Below are positions 16,713 to 25,037 of a DNA stretch of 64,000 nt, in pieces. Source of the DNA: Gemmatimonadaceae bacterium. GTDB lineage: Bacteria; Latescibacterota; UBA2968; UBA8231. The stretch's first letter is position 1. Each line of letters opens with the position of its first letter. The position numbers and the translations under genes were made by a program. The stretch is from contig JAPOZM010000069.1 in the NCBI GenBank assembly GCA_026706075.1, forward strand, positions 1-64,000, written 5' to 3'. The notes beneath the pieces were generated by a model. The model saw only the letters and a program-made list of their open reading frames with translations. It did no database searches and had not been told where the DNA came from.

Positions 16713-18223
16713 GTCCGGGAGCTTCCCGGCTCCAAGGCTGCGACCGCGGTCCGACCCTTGTCCGTCAGCCGGTACTGCTGGAGCCGGCTCCGGGGCTTGT
16801 CGGGAATCGTGTATGCGATTCTCTCGTCAGCAACAAGCAGCCGGATCACCTTGTTGAGCTGACCGGAGATCTTCTTCTGTCCCAGACTGCTGGACAGCTC
16901 CGTCTTCGACATCGGCCCATCCGCCAGTTCCTTGAGCACTCTCAGCGCCAGCGACTCTGGCTGTGACTCTGATGACTCTGGCTGTGACTCTGGCTGCGAC
17001 TCTGCTGACTCTGGCTGCGACTCTGGCTGGTCCGCGGCTTCAACCTCACCGACTACCCCTGCCCGGGTAGTCCTCGGGGTGGTGGCGGTGCCGGCCTCGG
17101 AATCGGCGGCCCGGTACGAGGCGGAGAACGGGAACCGCAACCACAGACCATCGCCACTCGAGTCCACCCTCCACTCCGGTGTGGGGTTGCCGGCCTCCCG
17201 GCACATGTCCACGATCCGGCGGATGCCCCGCCCCCAGGCTTCGATCGTTCCGGCCCGGAAGAAGGCGTAGGCGATCCGCGGGTTGTACGGCTTCGAGGAA
17301 AGATCCCCGGCAAGTGGATCGGCGACCCATTCCGGCGGCAACTGCACCGCATTCCAGACCGCAATCCGGTCGTCGTACACGCGGATCTGAATCGTGGTGG
17401 GGCTGGCGTAGTCGCGGTGGATGACGGCGTTGATCACCGCTTCCCGCATGGCTTCGCGCGGCACAGGGAAGGTCTCCACGCGGTAGACGCCGTCGTAGGA
17501 GATCAATGCCCTCGTGTACTTGGAGTACAGCAAGTCCATCGTCCGATCGACCTGGGTGAATAGATCCCCTTCGACCACATCCTGATACAGCAACTCCGAA
17601 CCACGGAAACAGCCGATCTTCACATAGGCTTCCATCACGAACCGGTCCGGTCGAGGATGAAAGAGCAGCACCGCGGCGCGCTTCAGGAAACCAGCCTCTC
17701 TCAACTGAAGCCTCTCGATCACCCCTTCGTCGGATTCCTCCAGGATGTCCTGCGGCAAGCGTTGGCTCTCGGCACCCCGCTGGCGAAACCCTTGGAGGAC
17801 GCGACCGTCCAGGTCCTTGAGGCCGACGCCCGGCAGGGGCACATCGTCCCACGTGCGGCCGTACTTCTGCAACAGGAACCGGCTGAGTGCAGCACCTCTG
17901 AGAACCTGCTTGGTGCTGCAGCTGCGATAGTGGAATTCGCCCTTGTAGCTGATTGGATTGGGGTAGGGATCGACCGCGACTTCCAGATATTCCCGGCCGT
18001 CCTTGGACTTCAGATTCACGTCCACTACGATGCCCAGCAATGACTGCGCCTTGTTGGGGATCTCTTCGAGCAGCCGAAGCACGTCCTTCACTCCGACCAC
18101 CTCCCCCCGGTTGTTCCTGCCAATCTCCAGCACGCCGCCCTGGGCGTTGGCGAAGCCGCAGATCCACTTCAGGTACTCGTCCCGCCAGGTCTCCTTCCAC
18201 TCGATGTTCTGACTCTCGCTCAT
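16709..18223 (-). CDS. AlbA_2 (Schlafen-like) domain transcriptional regulator / RecG-like protein
   Basis: A 504-residue protein with an N-terminal AlbA_2/Schlafen-type domain (IEWKETWRDEYLKWICGFAN, then GGVLEIGRNNRGEVVG), a HATPase_c_4-like middle (REAMREAVINAVIHRDYASP at about 270-290, RIAVWNAV), and a C-terminal winged helix (LKELADGPMSKTELSSSLG). Between the last two lies a low-complexity QPES repeat linker at about 398-425. Relatives are annotated as RecG-like helicases or regulators and cluster with defence genes, but no helicase motor is present. The ATG is at 18221-18223. It sits next to McrBC in a region of many remnants. Confidence 0.78.
   Translation of the reverse strand: MSESQNIEWKETWRDEYLKWICGFANAQGGVLEIGRNNRGEVVGVKDVLRLLEEIPNKAQSLLGIVVDVNLKSKDGREYLEVAVDPYPNPISYKGEFHYRSCSTKQVLRGAALSRFLLQKYGRTWDDVPLPGVGLKDLDGRVLQGFRQRGAESQRLPQDILEESDEGVIERLQLREAGFLKRAAVLLFHPRPDRFVMEAYVKIGCFRGSELLYQDVVEGDLFTQVDRTMDLLYSKYTRALISYDGVYRVETFPVPREAMREAVINAVIHRDYASPTTIQIRVYDDRIAVWNAVQLPPEWVADPLAGDLSSKPYNPRIAYAFFRAGTIEAWGRGIRRIVDMCREAGNPTPEWRVDSSGDGLWLRFPFSASYRAADSEAGTATTPRTTRAGVVGEVEAADQPESQPESAESQPESQPESSESQPESLALRVLKELADGPMSKTELSSSLGQKKISGQLNKVIRLLVADERIAYTIPDKPRSRLQQYRLTDKGRTAVAALEPGSSRT
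16952..17030. repeat. short tandem repeat coding for QPES units
   Basis: About six copies of a 12-base unit, with GACTCTGGCTG as the core on the plus strand, interrupted by shorter half units. It encodes repeated Gln-Pro-Glu-Ser between two domains of the AlbA_2 protein. In-frame length variation between strains is expected. Confidence 0.75.
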
Positions 18224-18367
18224 GTCGTCCGTCAGGGCCTCGGGCCGCCGGGGAGGTCGTCGCCCTCAGCTCGGCTGACCCACGAGGTCGAGCCGGCCGG
18301 GATGGCGATACTGAAGCATGTAGTATAGTGAAACCCGCTGTCGGCCCGGCCGGCCAGCCCAATCTCC

Positions 18368-18396
18368 TTGACCACGATCACCTTCCCAGTTACCCT
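18368..18396 (+). promoter_or_regulatory. candidate promoter of the exporter operon
   Basis: TTGACC (18368-18373), 17 bases, then TACCCT (18391-18396), 40 bases ahead of the first ATG. The rest of the 212-base gap (18224-18435) contains an AT-rich patch (18320-18333) but no other recognised element. Confidence 0.45.
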
Positions 18397-18435
18397 CAAC
18401 TCAGTCAACCACTTACGTCGCTTGGCCAGGCGCTG

Positions 18436-19110
18436 ATGGCCGATCCCCGGCGCCGGGTCACGCAGATTCCGGCCCTGCTCATCTTCGCTGCCATCCCCCT
18501 CATACCCGATCCGCCGGCGCCCGTGGAACGCGTCCCGGCTCTCGACCTGGAGTCCGTTCGCTCCGCCGGGTGCGAGTACCGGGGGATCACCGCCTCTTTC
18601 GACGAGATCACCCAGGCCTACGCCCTCACCACTTTCCAGAACCCCCGCCTCCAGGGATGGGATGCCCGGCCGAATCCCGCCAGCCCCGAGACCGAGGCCC
18701 TGGTGACGGCGAGCTTCCTCGTCGACGGGGTCCGCCCGCCGGAGGACGGCGCCGAGGTCCCGGACGTGCGCCGCCGGGTCGGCGAGACCGTGCGGGTCAC
18801 GTGGAGGCTGAACAACCTCGCCGCGGTCCCGGTGAACCCCTTCGACGATTTCGCCCGCGACGCCCTCGACAGCTTCCGCCGCACCGTGGACGCCTACCTG
18901 GAGCGCATGGTCTACCTCGCCTGGCCGGCGGGCCTGCGCGCCTCCCCCGCCGCCGCCGACAGCACCCGCCTCGAGGCGGCCACCGTGCTCCTGCTGGAGG
19001 AGGACCCGGACAGCCTCGGCGGCGGCTGGACGAGGGTGCGGGTGCCCGCCGACACCACCGCCGGCTGGGTGCGGTCCGACCTGCTGCGCCCGGTCCACGG
19101 GAACGACTGA
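18436..19110 (+). CDS. exported protein of unknown function at head of exporter operon
   Basis: 224 residues, no named family recognised. The N terminus has a basic patch and a hydrophobic stretch (about 9-26) with [10 protein letters not shown] after it, which could be a signal or anchor. The body is rich in charged residues ([21 protein letters not shown]). The last 40 residues look like an SH3-type barrel ([10 protein letters not shown], then [22 protein letters not shown]). Its TGA shares a base with the ATG of the ABC ATPase, so it belongs to the exporter operon and may be a periplasmic accessory or substrate-binding factor. That role is inference. Confidence 0.7.
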   Translation: MADPRRRVTQIPALLIFAAIPLIPDPPAPVERVPALDLESVRSAGCEYRGITASFDEITQAYALTTFQNPRLQGWDARPNPASPETEALVTASFLVDGVRPPEDGAEVPDVRRRVGETVRVTWRLNNLAAVPVNPFDDFARDALDSFRRTVDAYLERMVYLAWPAGLRASPAAADSTRLEAATVLLLEEDPDSLGGGWTRVRVPADTTAGWVRSDLLRPVHGND

Positions 19111-19826
19111 TGCCCCCCGCGGCGTCCCTCATCCAGATGGAGGGCATCACCCGGACCTACGACATGGGCGGCACCGAGGTGCACGCCCTGCGCGGCGTCG
19201 ACCTGGAGATCGCCGCCAACGAGTACGTGGCCGTCATGGGCCCGTCCGGATCGGGCAAGTCGACGCTGATGAACATCATCGGCTGTCTCGACGTGCCCAC
19301 CGCCGGCGCCTACCGTCTCAACGGCCAGCTGGCCAGCGACATGGACGACGACGAGCTGGCCCGCATCCGCAACGAGGAGATCGGCTTCGTCTTCCAGACC
19401 TTCAACCTCCTGCCCCGCTCCGACGCACTGCGCAACGTCGAGCTGCCCCTGGTCTACGCCGGCGTCACCGGCACCGGGCGCCGCCAGCGCGCCGAGCAGG
19501 CCCTGGAGGCGGTGGGCCTCGCCGACCGCATGAGCCACCGGCCCAACGAGCTGTCCGGCGGCCAGCGCCAGCGCGTGGCCATCGCCCGGGCCCTGGCCAA
19601 CGAGCCCTCCATCGTGCTGGCCGACGAGCCCACGGGGGCCTTGGACTCGCGCACCGGAATCGAGATCATGGAGCTCTTCGGCCGCCTGCAGGAGGCCGGG
19701 AACACGATCATCCTGGTCACCCACGAAGAGCACATCGCCGCCTGCGCCCGCCGCGTCGTCCGCTTCCTCGACGGCCGGGTGGAGAGCGACGCCGCCGCCG
19801 GGGACCCGCCGGCGGCTGGAGGCTGA
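19110..19826 (+). CDS. ABC transporter ATP-binding protein, MacB/LolD type
   Basis: The cytoplasmic ATPase of a type VII ABC (MacB-like) system that drives periplasmic substrate movement. The 238 residues contain Walker A GPSGSGKS (about 41-48), the Q loop in FVFQTFNLL, the [15 protein letters not shown] signature, Walker [12 protein letters not shown] and the switch histidine in LVTHEE. The MacB-like features are the ALRGVDLEI opening and TGALD. The permease is encoded separately four genes on, rather than fused as in MacB proper. The ATG (19110-19112) overlaps the preceding stop. Confidence 0.92.
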   Translation: MPPAASLIQMEGITRTYDMGGTEVHALRGVDLEIAANEYVAVMGPSGSGKSTLMNIIGCLDVPTAGAYRLNGQLASDMDDDELARIRNEEIGFVFQTFNLLPRSDALRNVELPLVYAGVTGTGRRQRAEQALEAVGLADRMSHRPNELSGGQRQRVAIARALANEPSIVLADEPTGALDSRTGIEIMELFGRLQEAGNTIILVTHEEHIAACARRVVRFLDGRVESDAAAGDPPAAGG

Positions 19827-19829
19827 GGC

Positions 19830-21062
19830 GTGAGCCGGGCGGCCAGGCGATGGATCGGCGCCGGGTGCGTGACGGCCGCGGCGGCCGGGGCCGTCTGGGC
19901 CGGCACCGCCCTCCTCGGGGGAGACGCGGGCGCCGCCGTGCCCACGGCCACCGTCACCCGCGGCGAGTTCCGGCGGACCCACGTGGAGGCCGGGCAGCTG
20001 CGCGCCGCCCGCGACGAGAAGGTCGTCTCTCCGCGGGTGCGGGGCGATTTGAAGATCGTGCACCTGTGGCCCGATGGAGAGCAGGTCGAACCGGGAGACC
20101 TGATCCTGCAGTTCGACCGCGCCTGGCACGCCCAGGAGATCAAGGACAAGGTCAGCCGGCTGAAGCAGGCCAGGGCCGACCTGGTGAAGTTCGAAGCCGA
20201 GCAGAAGCGGCGGCGCGCCGAGCTGACCATGCAGGTGGCCCAGAAGGAGGCGGCCCTGGAGCTGGCCCGGATCAGCCTGGACAAGGCGGAGTACGGCTCG
20301 GCCATCGAGCGCGAGGAGGCCCGCATCGGCGTCGGACAGGCCGAGCGCGCCATCAAGGACGCGCGCGCCAACCTCGAGGCCCAGGAGATCGTGGAGCGCG
20401 TCGAGCGGTCGAACAGGGAGATCCACATCGGCCACCGCCAACAGAGCTACGACCGCGCCGTATCCGACTACGAGAGGCTCAGCGTGCGCGCCACGCGGCC
20501 GGGCCTGGTCGTCCACGAGGTGATCCGCAAGCGCGGCGCCGGCCGCAGGGAAAAGGTGAAGGAAGGGGACGTGGTCTGGAGCGGCATGAGCCTGGTGGCC
20601 CTGCCGGAGCTGGACTCGATGCAGGTCGTCTCCCAGGTGGGCGAGATGGACGTGCACTCGGTGGCGGCGGGACTGCCGGCCCTGATCCGGCTCGAGGCCC
20701 TGCCGGGCCCGGTCTTCCACGGAGTCGTCCGCGAGGTGGCTCCCATGGCCGCCGAGAAGGAGGGCGCCCCCAACGTGCAGGTCTTCGAGATGATCGTCGA
20801 CATCGCCGAGCAGGACGACCGCCTCTTCCCGGGGATGTCCGCCTCGGTGGAGGTGATCCTGCAGACCCGGCCGGACGTCCTGACCCTGCCCCTCGACGCC
20901 GTCCACGCCCGGGGGGAGGGCACCATCGCCTGGCGCCGGGGGTCCGGAGGCTTCGAGGCCGTGGAGGTAACGGCAGGCGAGGCCAACGGCCTCCGGGTCG
21001 TCATCGAGGAGGGCCTGCGGGAGGGCGACGTCGTCGCCCTTAGCGATCCGGGCCTGATATAG
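19830..21062 (+). CDS. membrane fusion (HlyD/RND adaptor-like) protein, first of two
   Basis: A 410-residue periplasmic adaptor anchored by one N-terminal helix (about 9-32). The order is a beta-barrel/lipoyl part (VVSPRVRGDLKIVHLWPDGEQVEPGDLILQ spread over about 66-96), a long coiled coil (about 100-205, alternating Lys/Glu-rich), then the second lipoyl half and barrel with LPALIRLEALPG and FPGMSASVEVIL. Adaptors connect the inner-membrane permease to an outer-membrane channel. The GTG start lies three bases after the ATPase stop with GGAGG just upstream. No TolC-like gene is in view. Confidence 0.87.
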   Translation: MSRAARRWIGAGCVTAAAAGAVWAGTALLGGDAGAAVPTATVTRGEFRRTHVEAGQLRAARDEKVVSPRVRGDLKIVHLWPDGEQVEPGDLILQFDRAWHAQEIKDKVSRLKQARADLVKFEAEQKRRRAELTMQVAQKEAALELARISLDKAEYGSAIEREEARIGVGQAERAIKDARANLEAQEIVERVERSNREIHIGHRQQSYDRAVSDYERLSVRATRPGLVVHEVIRKRGAGRREKVKEGDVVWSGMSLVALPELDSMQVVSQVGEMDVHSVAAGLPALIRLEALPGPVFHGVVREVAPMAAEKEGAPNVQVFEMIVDIAEQDDRLFPGMSASVEVILQTRPDVLTLPLDAVHARGEGTIAWRRGSGGFEAVEVTAGEANGLRVVIEEGLREGDVVALSDPGLI

Positions 21063-21073
21063 GAGAGCCGGAC

Positions 21074-22435
21074 ATGGCCGTAGACCACCGCTTCACCGCT
21101 CCCCGGACCCTCCTGCTGGCCGCGGGCCTGCTGCTGGTGGTGGCCGCGGGGGTGGCCGCCTCCCGGCTGCTGTTGAAGGAGCAGAGCGCCGCCGTCGCCT
21201 CCTTCCCCGTGCAGCAGGGCGAGTTCGTCATCTCCCTGCACCTGAAGGACGGCGAGCTGGAGGCGATCAAGTCCGAGCAGATCACCTCGCCCAGGGTGCG
21301 CGGCCAGCTCAAGATCACCCACCTCTTCCCCGAGGGCGAGGTCGTGGAGGTGGGCGACCTCGTAATCGAGTTCGACCGCGTCGAGTTCGAGAAGGAAGTC
21401 ACCGAGAAGGAGCACGAGCTCGAAGCGGCCAGGGCCGAGCTGGGCAAGACCCTGGCCAACCAGGGCGTGGAAATGGCCCGCCAGGAGGCCGACATCGAGA
21501 ACAAGGAGAACTCCCTGCGCCTGGCCGAGCTGCAGATGGAGAAGATGAAGTTCGAGTCCTTCGTCGACCGCGAGGAGGCCAAGCTCAAGGCCCGGCAGGC
21601 GGAGCTGGCCCTGGAGCAGGCGCGCAAGAAGATCGAGGCCCAGCGCATCGTCGACGAGGCGGAGCGCACCAAGCAGGAGCTGCGCGTGGCCGACGAGGAG
21701 CGGGCCATAGAGCGCGCCACCAAGGACCTCGAGGCCCTCTCCATCCACGCCGAGAAGCCCGGCCTCGTGGTCTACCAGAGGATCTGGAAGGGATCCCGGC
21801 CGGAGAAGATCCGGGTCGGCGACGAGCCCTGGGGGGGCCAGACCCTGATCACCCTGCCCGATCTCTCGCGCATGCAGGTCAAGACCTGGGTCAACGAGGT
21901 CGACGTGGACAAGCTCGAGGCGGGCAACGAGGTCCTCGTCCGCCTCGACGCCCTGCCCGGACCGGTCTTCCACGGGAAGATCTCGAATATCGCCTCCCTC
22001 GGCCACGAGAAGGAGGGCGACAAGAACGTGCAGGTCTTCGACATCCTCGTGGAGATCGACGAGGAGGACCCGCGTCTGAAGCCGGGCATGACCGCCGCCT
22101 GCGAGGTCATCGTCGAGACCATCCCGCCTCGTCCCCCGGAGGACGAGGCCGAGATCGAGGAGACCGAGGAGACCGACGCCGTCGAGATCCCCCTCTACAT
22201 CCCCATCGACGCCGTCTTCGAGAAGGGCGGGCGCACCCTCGTCTACCGGATGCAGGGCGGCCAGCCGGTGGAGCAGGAGGTCTCCCTGGGAGCGCGCAAC
22301 GAGGACTACGTGATCGTCGAGGAGGGCCTGGGCTCGAACGACCGGGTTGCGCTGCGCGACCCGACGGTGGTCCTGGAAAAACTCGGCGGCGTCGAGGAGG
22401 CCCAGGCGGCGGCGCCGGCCGCCGCCGTGGAGTAG
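21074..22435 (+). CDS. membrane fusion (HlyD/RND adaptor-like) protein, second of two
   Basis: A 453-residue paralogue of the preceding adaptor with the same plan: an N-terminal helix (about 10-32), a lipoyl half with SPRVRGQLKITHLFPEGE, a long charged coiled coil (about 108-220), then VLVRLDALPGPVFHGKIS and LKPGMTAACEVIV. It differs by an acidic insert rich in Glu (PPEDEAEIEETEETD, about 353-367) and an Ala-rich tail. Two adaptors in tandem suggest a mixed hexameric adaptor ring or alternative channel partners. The ATG at 21074 lies 11 bases after the previous stop. Confidence 0.87.
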   Translation: MAVDHRFTAPRTLLLAAGLLLVVAAGVAASRLLLKEQSAAVASFPVQQGEFVISLHLKDGELEAIKSEQITSPRVRGQLKITHLFPEGEVVEVGDLVIEFDRVEFEKEVTEKEHELEAARAELGKTLANQGVEMARQEADIENKENSLRLAELQMEKMKFESFVDREEAKLKARQAELALEQARKKIEAQRIVDEAERTKQELRVADEERAIERATKDLEALSIHAEKPGLVVYQRIWKGSRPEKIRVGDEPWGGQTLITLPDLSRMQVKTWVNEVDVDKLEAGNEVLVRLDALPGPVFHGKISNIASLGHEKEGDKNVQVFDILVEIDEEDPRLKPGMTAACEVIVETIPPRPPEDEAEIEETEETDAVEIPLYIPIDAVFEKGGRTLVYRMQGGQPVEQEVSLGARNEDYVIVEEGLGSNDRVALRDPTVVLEKLGGVEEAQAAAPAAAVE

Positions 22436-22439
22436 CCCG

Positions 22440-23690
22440 GTGGACCTGCGCGAGACCTTCGACCTGTCGGTGGCGGGACTGATGTCCCACAAGCTGCGCA
22501 CCACCCTCACCATGCTCGGCATCATCTTCGGCGTCGGCGCCGTCATCGCCATGCTCTCCATCGGCGAGGGGGCCAAGCAGGAGGCCCTGCAGCAGATCAG
22601 CCAGATGGGGATCCACAACATCATCGTCCAGCACTGGAACCCCGAGGAGGAGGAGGGCGCCGGCGAGGAGGACGCCGGCAGCAGCAACCTGTCCCAGGGG
22701 CTGACCCGGGCCGACGCCCGGGCGGTGCGGGAGATCTGCCCCCTCGCCCGCATCGTCACCCCCCAGCGCGAGCTGAAGGTCAAGGCCCGCTACCAGAGCA
22801 ACGCCTTCCAGACGATGCTCGTGGGCACGACTCCCGAGTACATCGAGGTGCTCAACGCCTCGATGAAGGAGGGGGTCTTCCTGACCGAGGAAGACCTGCT
22901 GGAGGCTCGCCGCGTCTGCGTCCTCGGCAGCGACGCCAAGCGCTCCCTGTTCTACTTCGAGGAGGCCCTGGGCCGGCAGATCAAGGTCCAGGACCAGTGG
23001 TACACGGTCGTCGGCGTCCTGCGGGACAAGGGCGCGGCCGGCGGCAAGATCGGCGGCGTCCTCGAGGTGCGGAACACCGACGAGGACATCTACATCCCCC
23101 TGAACACGATCCTCAAGCGGTTCAAGTGGGAGGCCACGGACCCCGAGCTGACGCAGATCACGGTGAAGGTGACCGACCCCGGCCGCCTGCAGGAGGCGGC
23201 CAACATCGTTCGCTCCATCCTGCAGCGGCGCCACCGCGGCGTCGACGACTTCAAGATCGCCATCCCCGAGGAGCTGATGCGCCAGAGCCAGCGGACGCAG
23301 GCGATCTTCAACGTCGTCATGGGCTGCATCGCCGGCATCTCCCTGGTGGTGGGCGGCATCGGCATCATGAACATCATGCTCGCCTCCGTTCTCGAGCGCA
23401 CCCGGGAGATCGGCATCCGCCGGGCCCTGGGCGCGCGCCGGCGCGACGTGCTGGCCCAGTTCCTCGTGGAGGCGGTGATGGTCAGCCTCATCGGCGGCAT
23501 CATCGGCGTGCTCCTCGGGTACTCCATGACCGAGGTCATCACCCTCTACGCCGATTGGAAGACGATCGTCCAGCCCTGGACGATCGCCCTCGCCTTCGGG
23601 GTGGCCGCCGCCGTGGGCATCGGCTTCGGCTACTACCCCGCCCGCCAGGCGGCCCTGCTCAACCCCATCGACGCCCTGCGCTACGAGTAG
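22440..23690 (+). CDS. MacB-type FtsX permease
   Basis: A 416-residue inner-membrane permease of the MacB family without the fused ATPase. The N-terminal helix (LRTTLTMLGIIFGVGAVIAML, about 21-41) is followed by a periplasmic MacB_PCD domain with an acidic loop (PEEEEGAGEEDAGSS). Three C-terminal helices form the FtsX core, with GGIGIMNIMLASVLERTREI and the ending NPIDALRYE typical of the family. These systems pump peptides, macrolides or lipoproteins from the periplasm. The GTG at 22440 lies four bases after the second adaptor. Confidence 0.9.
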   Translation: MDLRETFDLSVAGLMSHKLRTTLTMLGIIFGVGAVIAMLSIGEGAKQEALQQISQMGIHNIIVQHWNPEEEEGAGEEDAGSSNLSQGLTRADARAVREICPLARIVTPQRELKVKARYQSNAFQTMLVGTTPEYIEVLNASMKEGVFLTEEDLLEARRVCVLGSDAKRSLFYFEEALGRQIKVQDQWYTVVGVLRDKGAAGGKIGGVLEVRNTDEDIYIPLNTILKRFKWEATDPELTQITVKVTDPGRLQEAANIVRSILQRRHRGVDDFKIAIPEELMRQSQRTQAIFNVVMGCIAGISLVVGGIGIMNIMLASVLERTREIGIRRALGARRRDVLAQFLVEAVMVSLIGGIIGVLLGYSMTEVITLYADWKTIVQPWTIALAFGVAAAVGIGFGYYPARQAALLNPIDALRYE

Positions 23691-23694
23691 GGCC

Positions 23695-24495
23695 TCAGAC
23701 CAGCCGCACCAGCTCGATCCCCGTCTCGCCCCGGCGGGCCCGCTCGTGGGGATAGGCCAGGGGCCGCTGCACGTAGCGGACCCCGTCGATGACGGCGTCC
23801 CAGGCGATGTGGGTGTGGCCGAACAGGTGCAGGCGAGAGCCCGCGGCGCGCAGCTGGCGATCGAGCCGCAGGGTGCCGGAGACGCGGGGCAGTTCCTTGA
23901 ACCGCAGCCCCTCCAGCGGCGGGATCAGCTCCGGCCGCGGCACGAAGTGGGAGAAGCTCAGCACCCGGCGGCCCGGAGGCGTCCTCAGGGCCGGCCGGTT
24001 GAGCTGCTCGAACCAGGCGCAGCGCGCCTCGTCGGTCGACTGCTCCGGCGGCCAGCGGCAGCGGTTGGGGTCGGACCAGTGGCGGGACATGTCGACCTCC
24101 GGGGCGCCTTCGGCGCCGAAACCGGGCTCGTACCAGCCGTGCAGGGGCAGGACCCACCAATCCGTCCCGGCGGGGCCGGGCTCCATCCGGATGCCGAGGC
24201 GGCCGGCCAGGCGCCGCAGGGCCTCCAGCCGGTCGAGGGAGCTCTCCGGCTCCGCCGCCTCCGGGGCGGGCTCCCCGCTCTTCACCCACAGGTCGTGGTT
24301 GCCGGGCACCAGGAAGACCTGCTCGAAGCGGTCGGCCAGCAGGCCGAGGGCCTCCTCGGCGCGGTCCAGCCGGTGGCAGATGTCCCCGGCCACCACCAGG
24401 GTGTCGGCGCGGTGGGGCCCCACGGGCAGGGAGGCGACCTGCTCGAGGTTGGGGGCGAAGTCGACGTGGAGGTCGGAGATGCCGAAGATGCGCAC
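23695..24495 (-). CDS. calcineurin-like metallophosphoesterase
   Basis: A 266-residue cytosolic phosphoesterase. The binuclear metal motifs are complete and ordered: D-x-H in ISDLHVDF (7-14), GD in VVAGDICH, GNHD in LVPGNHDLW, a conserved histidine in FSHFVPRPEL, and GHTH in LFGHTHIAWD. It includes an insert of about 60 residues after GNHD with several Trp. The substrate could be a nucleotide, phosphodiester or phosphoprotein. The GTG is at 24493-24495. It is convergent with the exporter permease, separated by four bases. Confidence 0.88.
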   Translation of the reverse strand: MRIFGISDLHVDFAPNLEQVASLPVGPHRADTLVVAGDICHRLDRAEEALGLLADRFEQVFLVPGNHDLWVKSGEPAPEAAEPESSLDRLEALRRLAGRLGIRMEPGPAGTDWWVLPLHGWYEPGFGAEGAPEVDMSRHWSDPNRCRWPPEQSTDEARCAWFEQLNRPALRTPPGRRVLSFSHFVPRPELIPPLEGLRFKELPRVSGTLRLDRQLRAAGSRLHLFGHTHIAWDAVIDGVRYVQRPLAYPHERARRGETGIELVRLV

Positions 24496-24521
24496 GGGTC
24501 GTCAGCCCGCGTGGTGGGAGG

Positions 24522-24824
24522 TCAGCCGCCGCGCCCGCGGCGGCGCTGCAACCTGGCCAGTCGGGTCGCGTGCCCCGGGCTGCAGGTACGGATCCAGGGC
24601 CAGCGCCGGAGGCGGTCCGGCGAGATCGACTCCTCGCAGCCGGGCAGAGCGCAGACGGAAGCCGCGTCGGCGGCGGGGGTTCCGGAGGTCTCCCGGGCGC
24701 CGGTCGTCGCGACGATCCGGATCGTCCACCGCCGGGTCCGGGAAGCCTGCCACATGACGACCAGACTCAACACCAGGATCCCGATGCCGGCGCCCGTTAC
24801 GATCAACCAGAGGTCCTCCACCAT
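24522..24824 (-). CDS. small single-span membrane protein, unknown
   Basis: 100 residues: a hydrophobic N-terminal helix (about 4-25, LWLIVTGAGIGILVLSLVVM), then a basic tail that includes two cysteines in CALPGCEESIS and a third in TCSPGHATRL. The Cys/His arrangement could bind a metal. No family is recognised. The ATG is at 24822-24824. It is the only supportable frame in the gap, but a gene this short in GC-rich DNA is moderately uncertain. Confidence 0.5.
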   Translation of the reverse strand: MVEDLWLIVTGAGIGILVLSLVVMWQASRTRRWTIRIVATTGARETSGTPAADAASVCALPGCEESISPDRLRRWPWIRTCSPGHATRLARLQRRRGRGG

Positions 24825-24960
24825 GCCGCCGTCCTCCCGGCGCCGAAAGTACCCGGCGCCGTCCGCGAGTCAAACCAGGGAAGGCGGAGGCGCGGCCCGG
24901 CGGCCCGGCCGCCGGCTGGCGGGTCGTGACGCGGCTCCCCGCCCCCCGGCGGTGTCCCTG

Positions 24961-24990
24961 TGGACAGGGGCGGGCCGTGCCGCTTTCCTT
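24961..24990 (+). promoter_or_regulatory. candidate promoter, TGGACA / TTCCTT type
   Basis: TGGACA (24961-24966), 18 bases, then TTCCTT (24985-24990) followed by CGCC, 47 bases before the oxidoreductase ATG. It resembles the elements at 34067-34095 and 36645-36673. Confidence 0.35.
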
Positions 24991-25037
24991 CGCCCCCGTT
25001 CCCCCAACGTGAGGCCTCGCTTTCAAGGAGAATTCCG

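Noticed and set aside
16952..17030. CRISPR or regulatory iteron array
   Set aside because: A 12-base coding microsatellite in frame with the AlbA_2 gene.
18322..18327. TATACT on the minus strand as a -10 for the AlbA_2 gene
   Set aside because: No acceptable -35 at 15-19 bases upstream, so no promoter is called.
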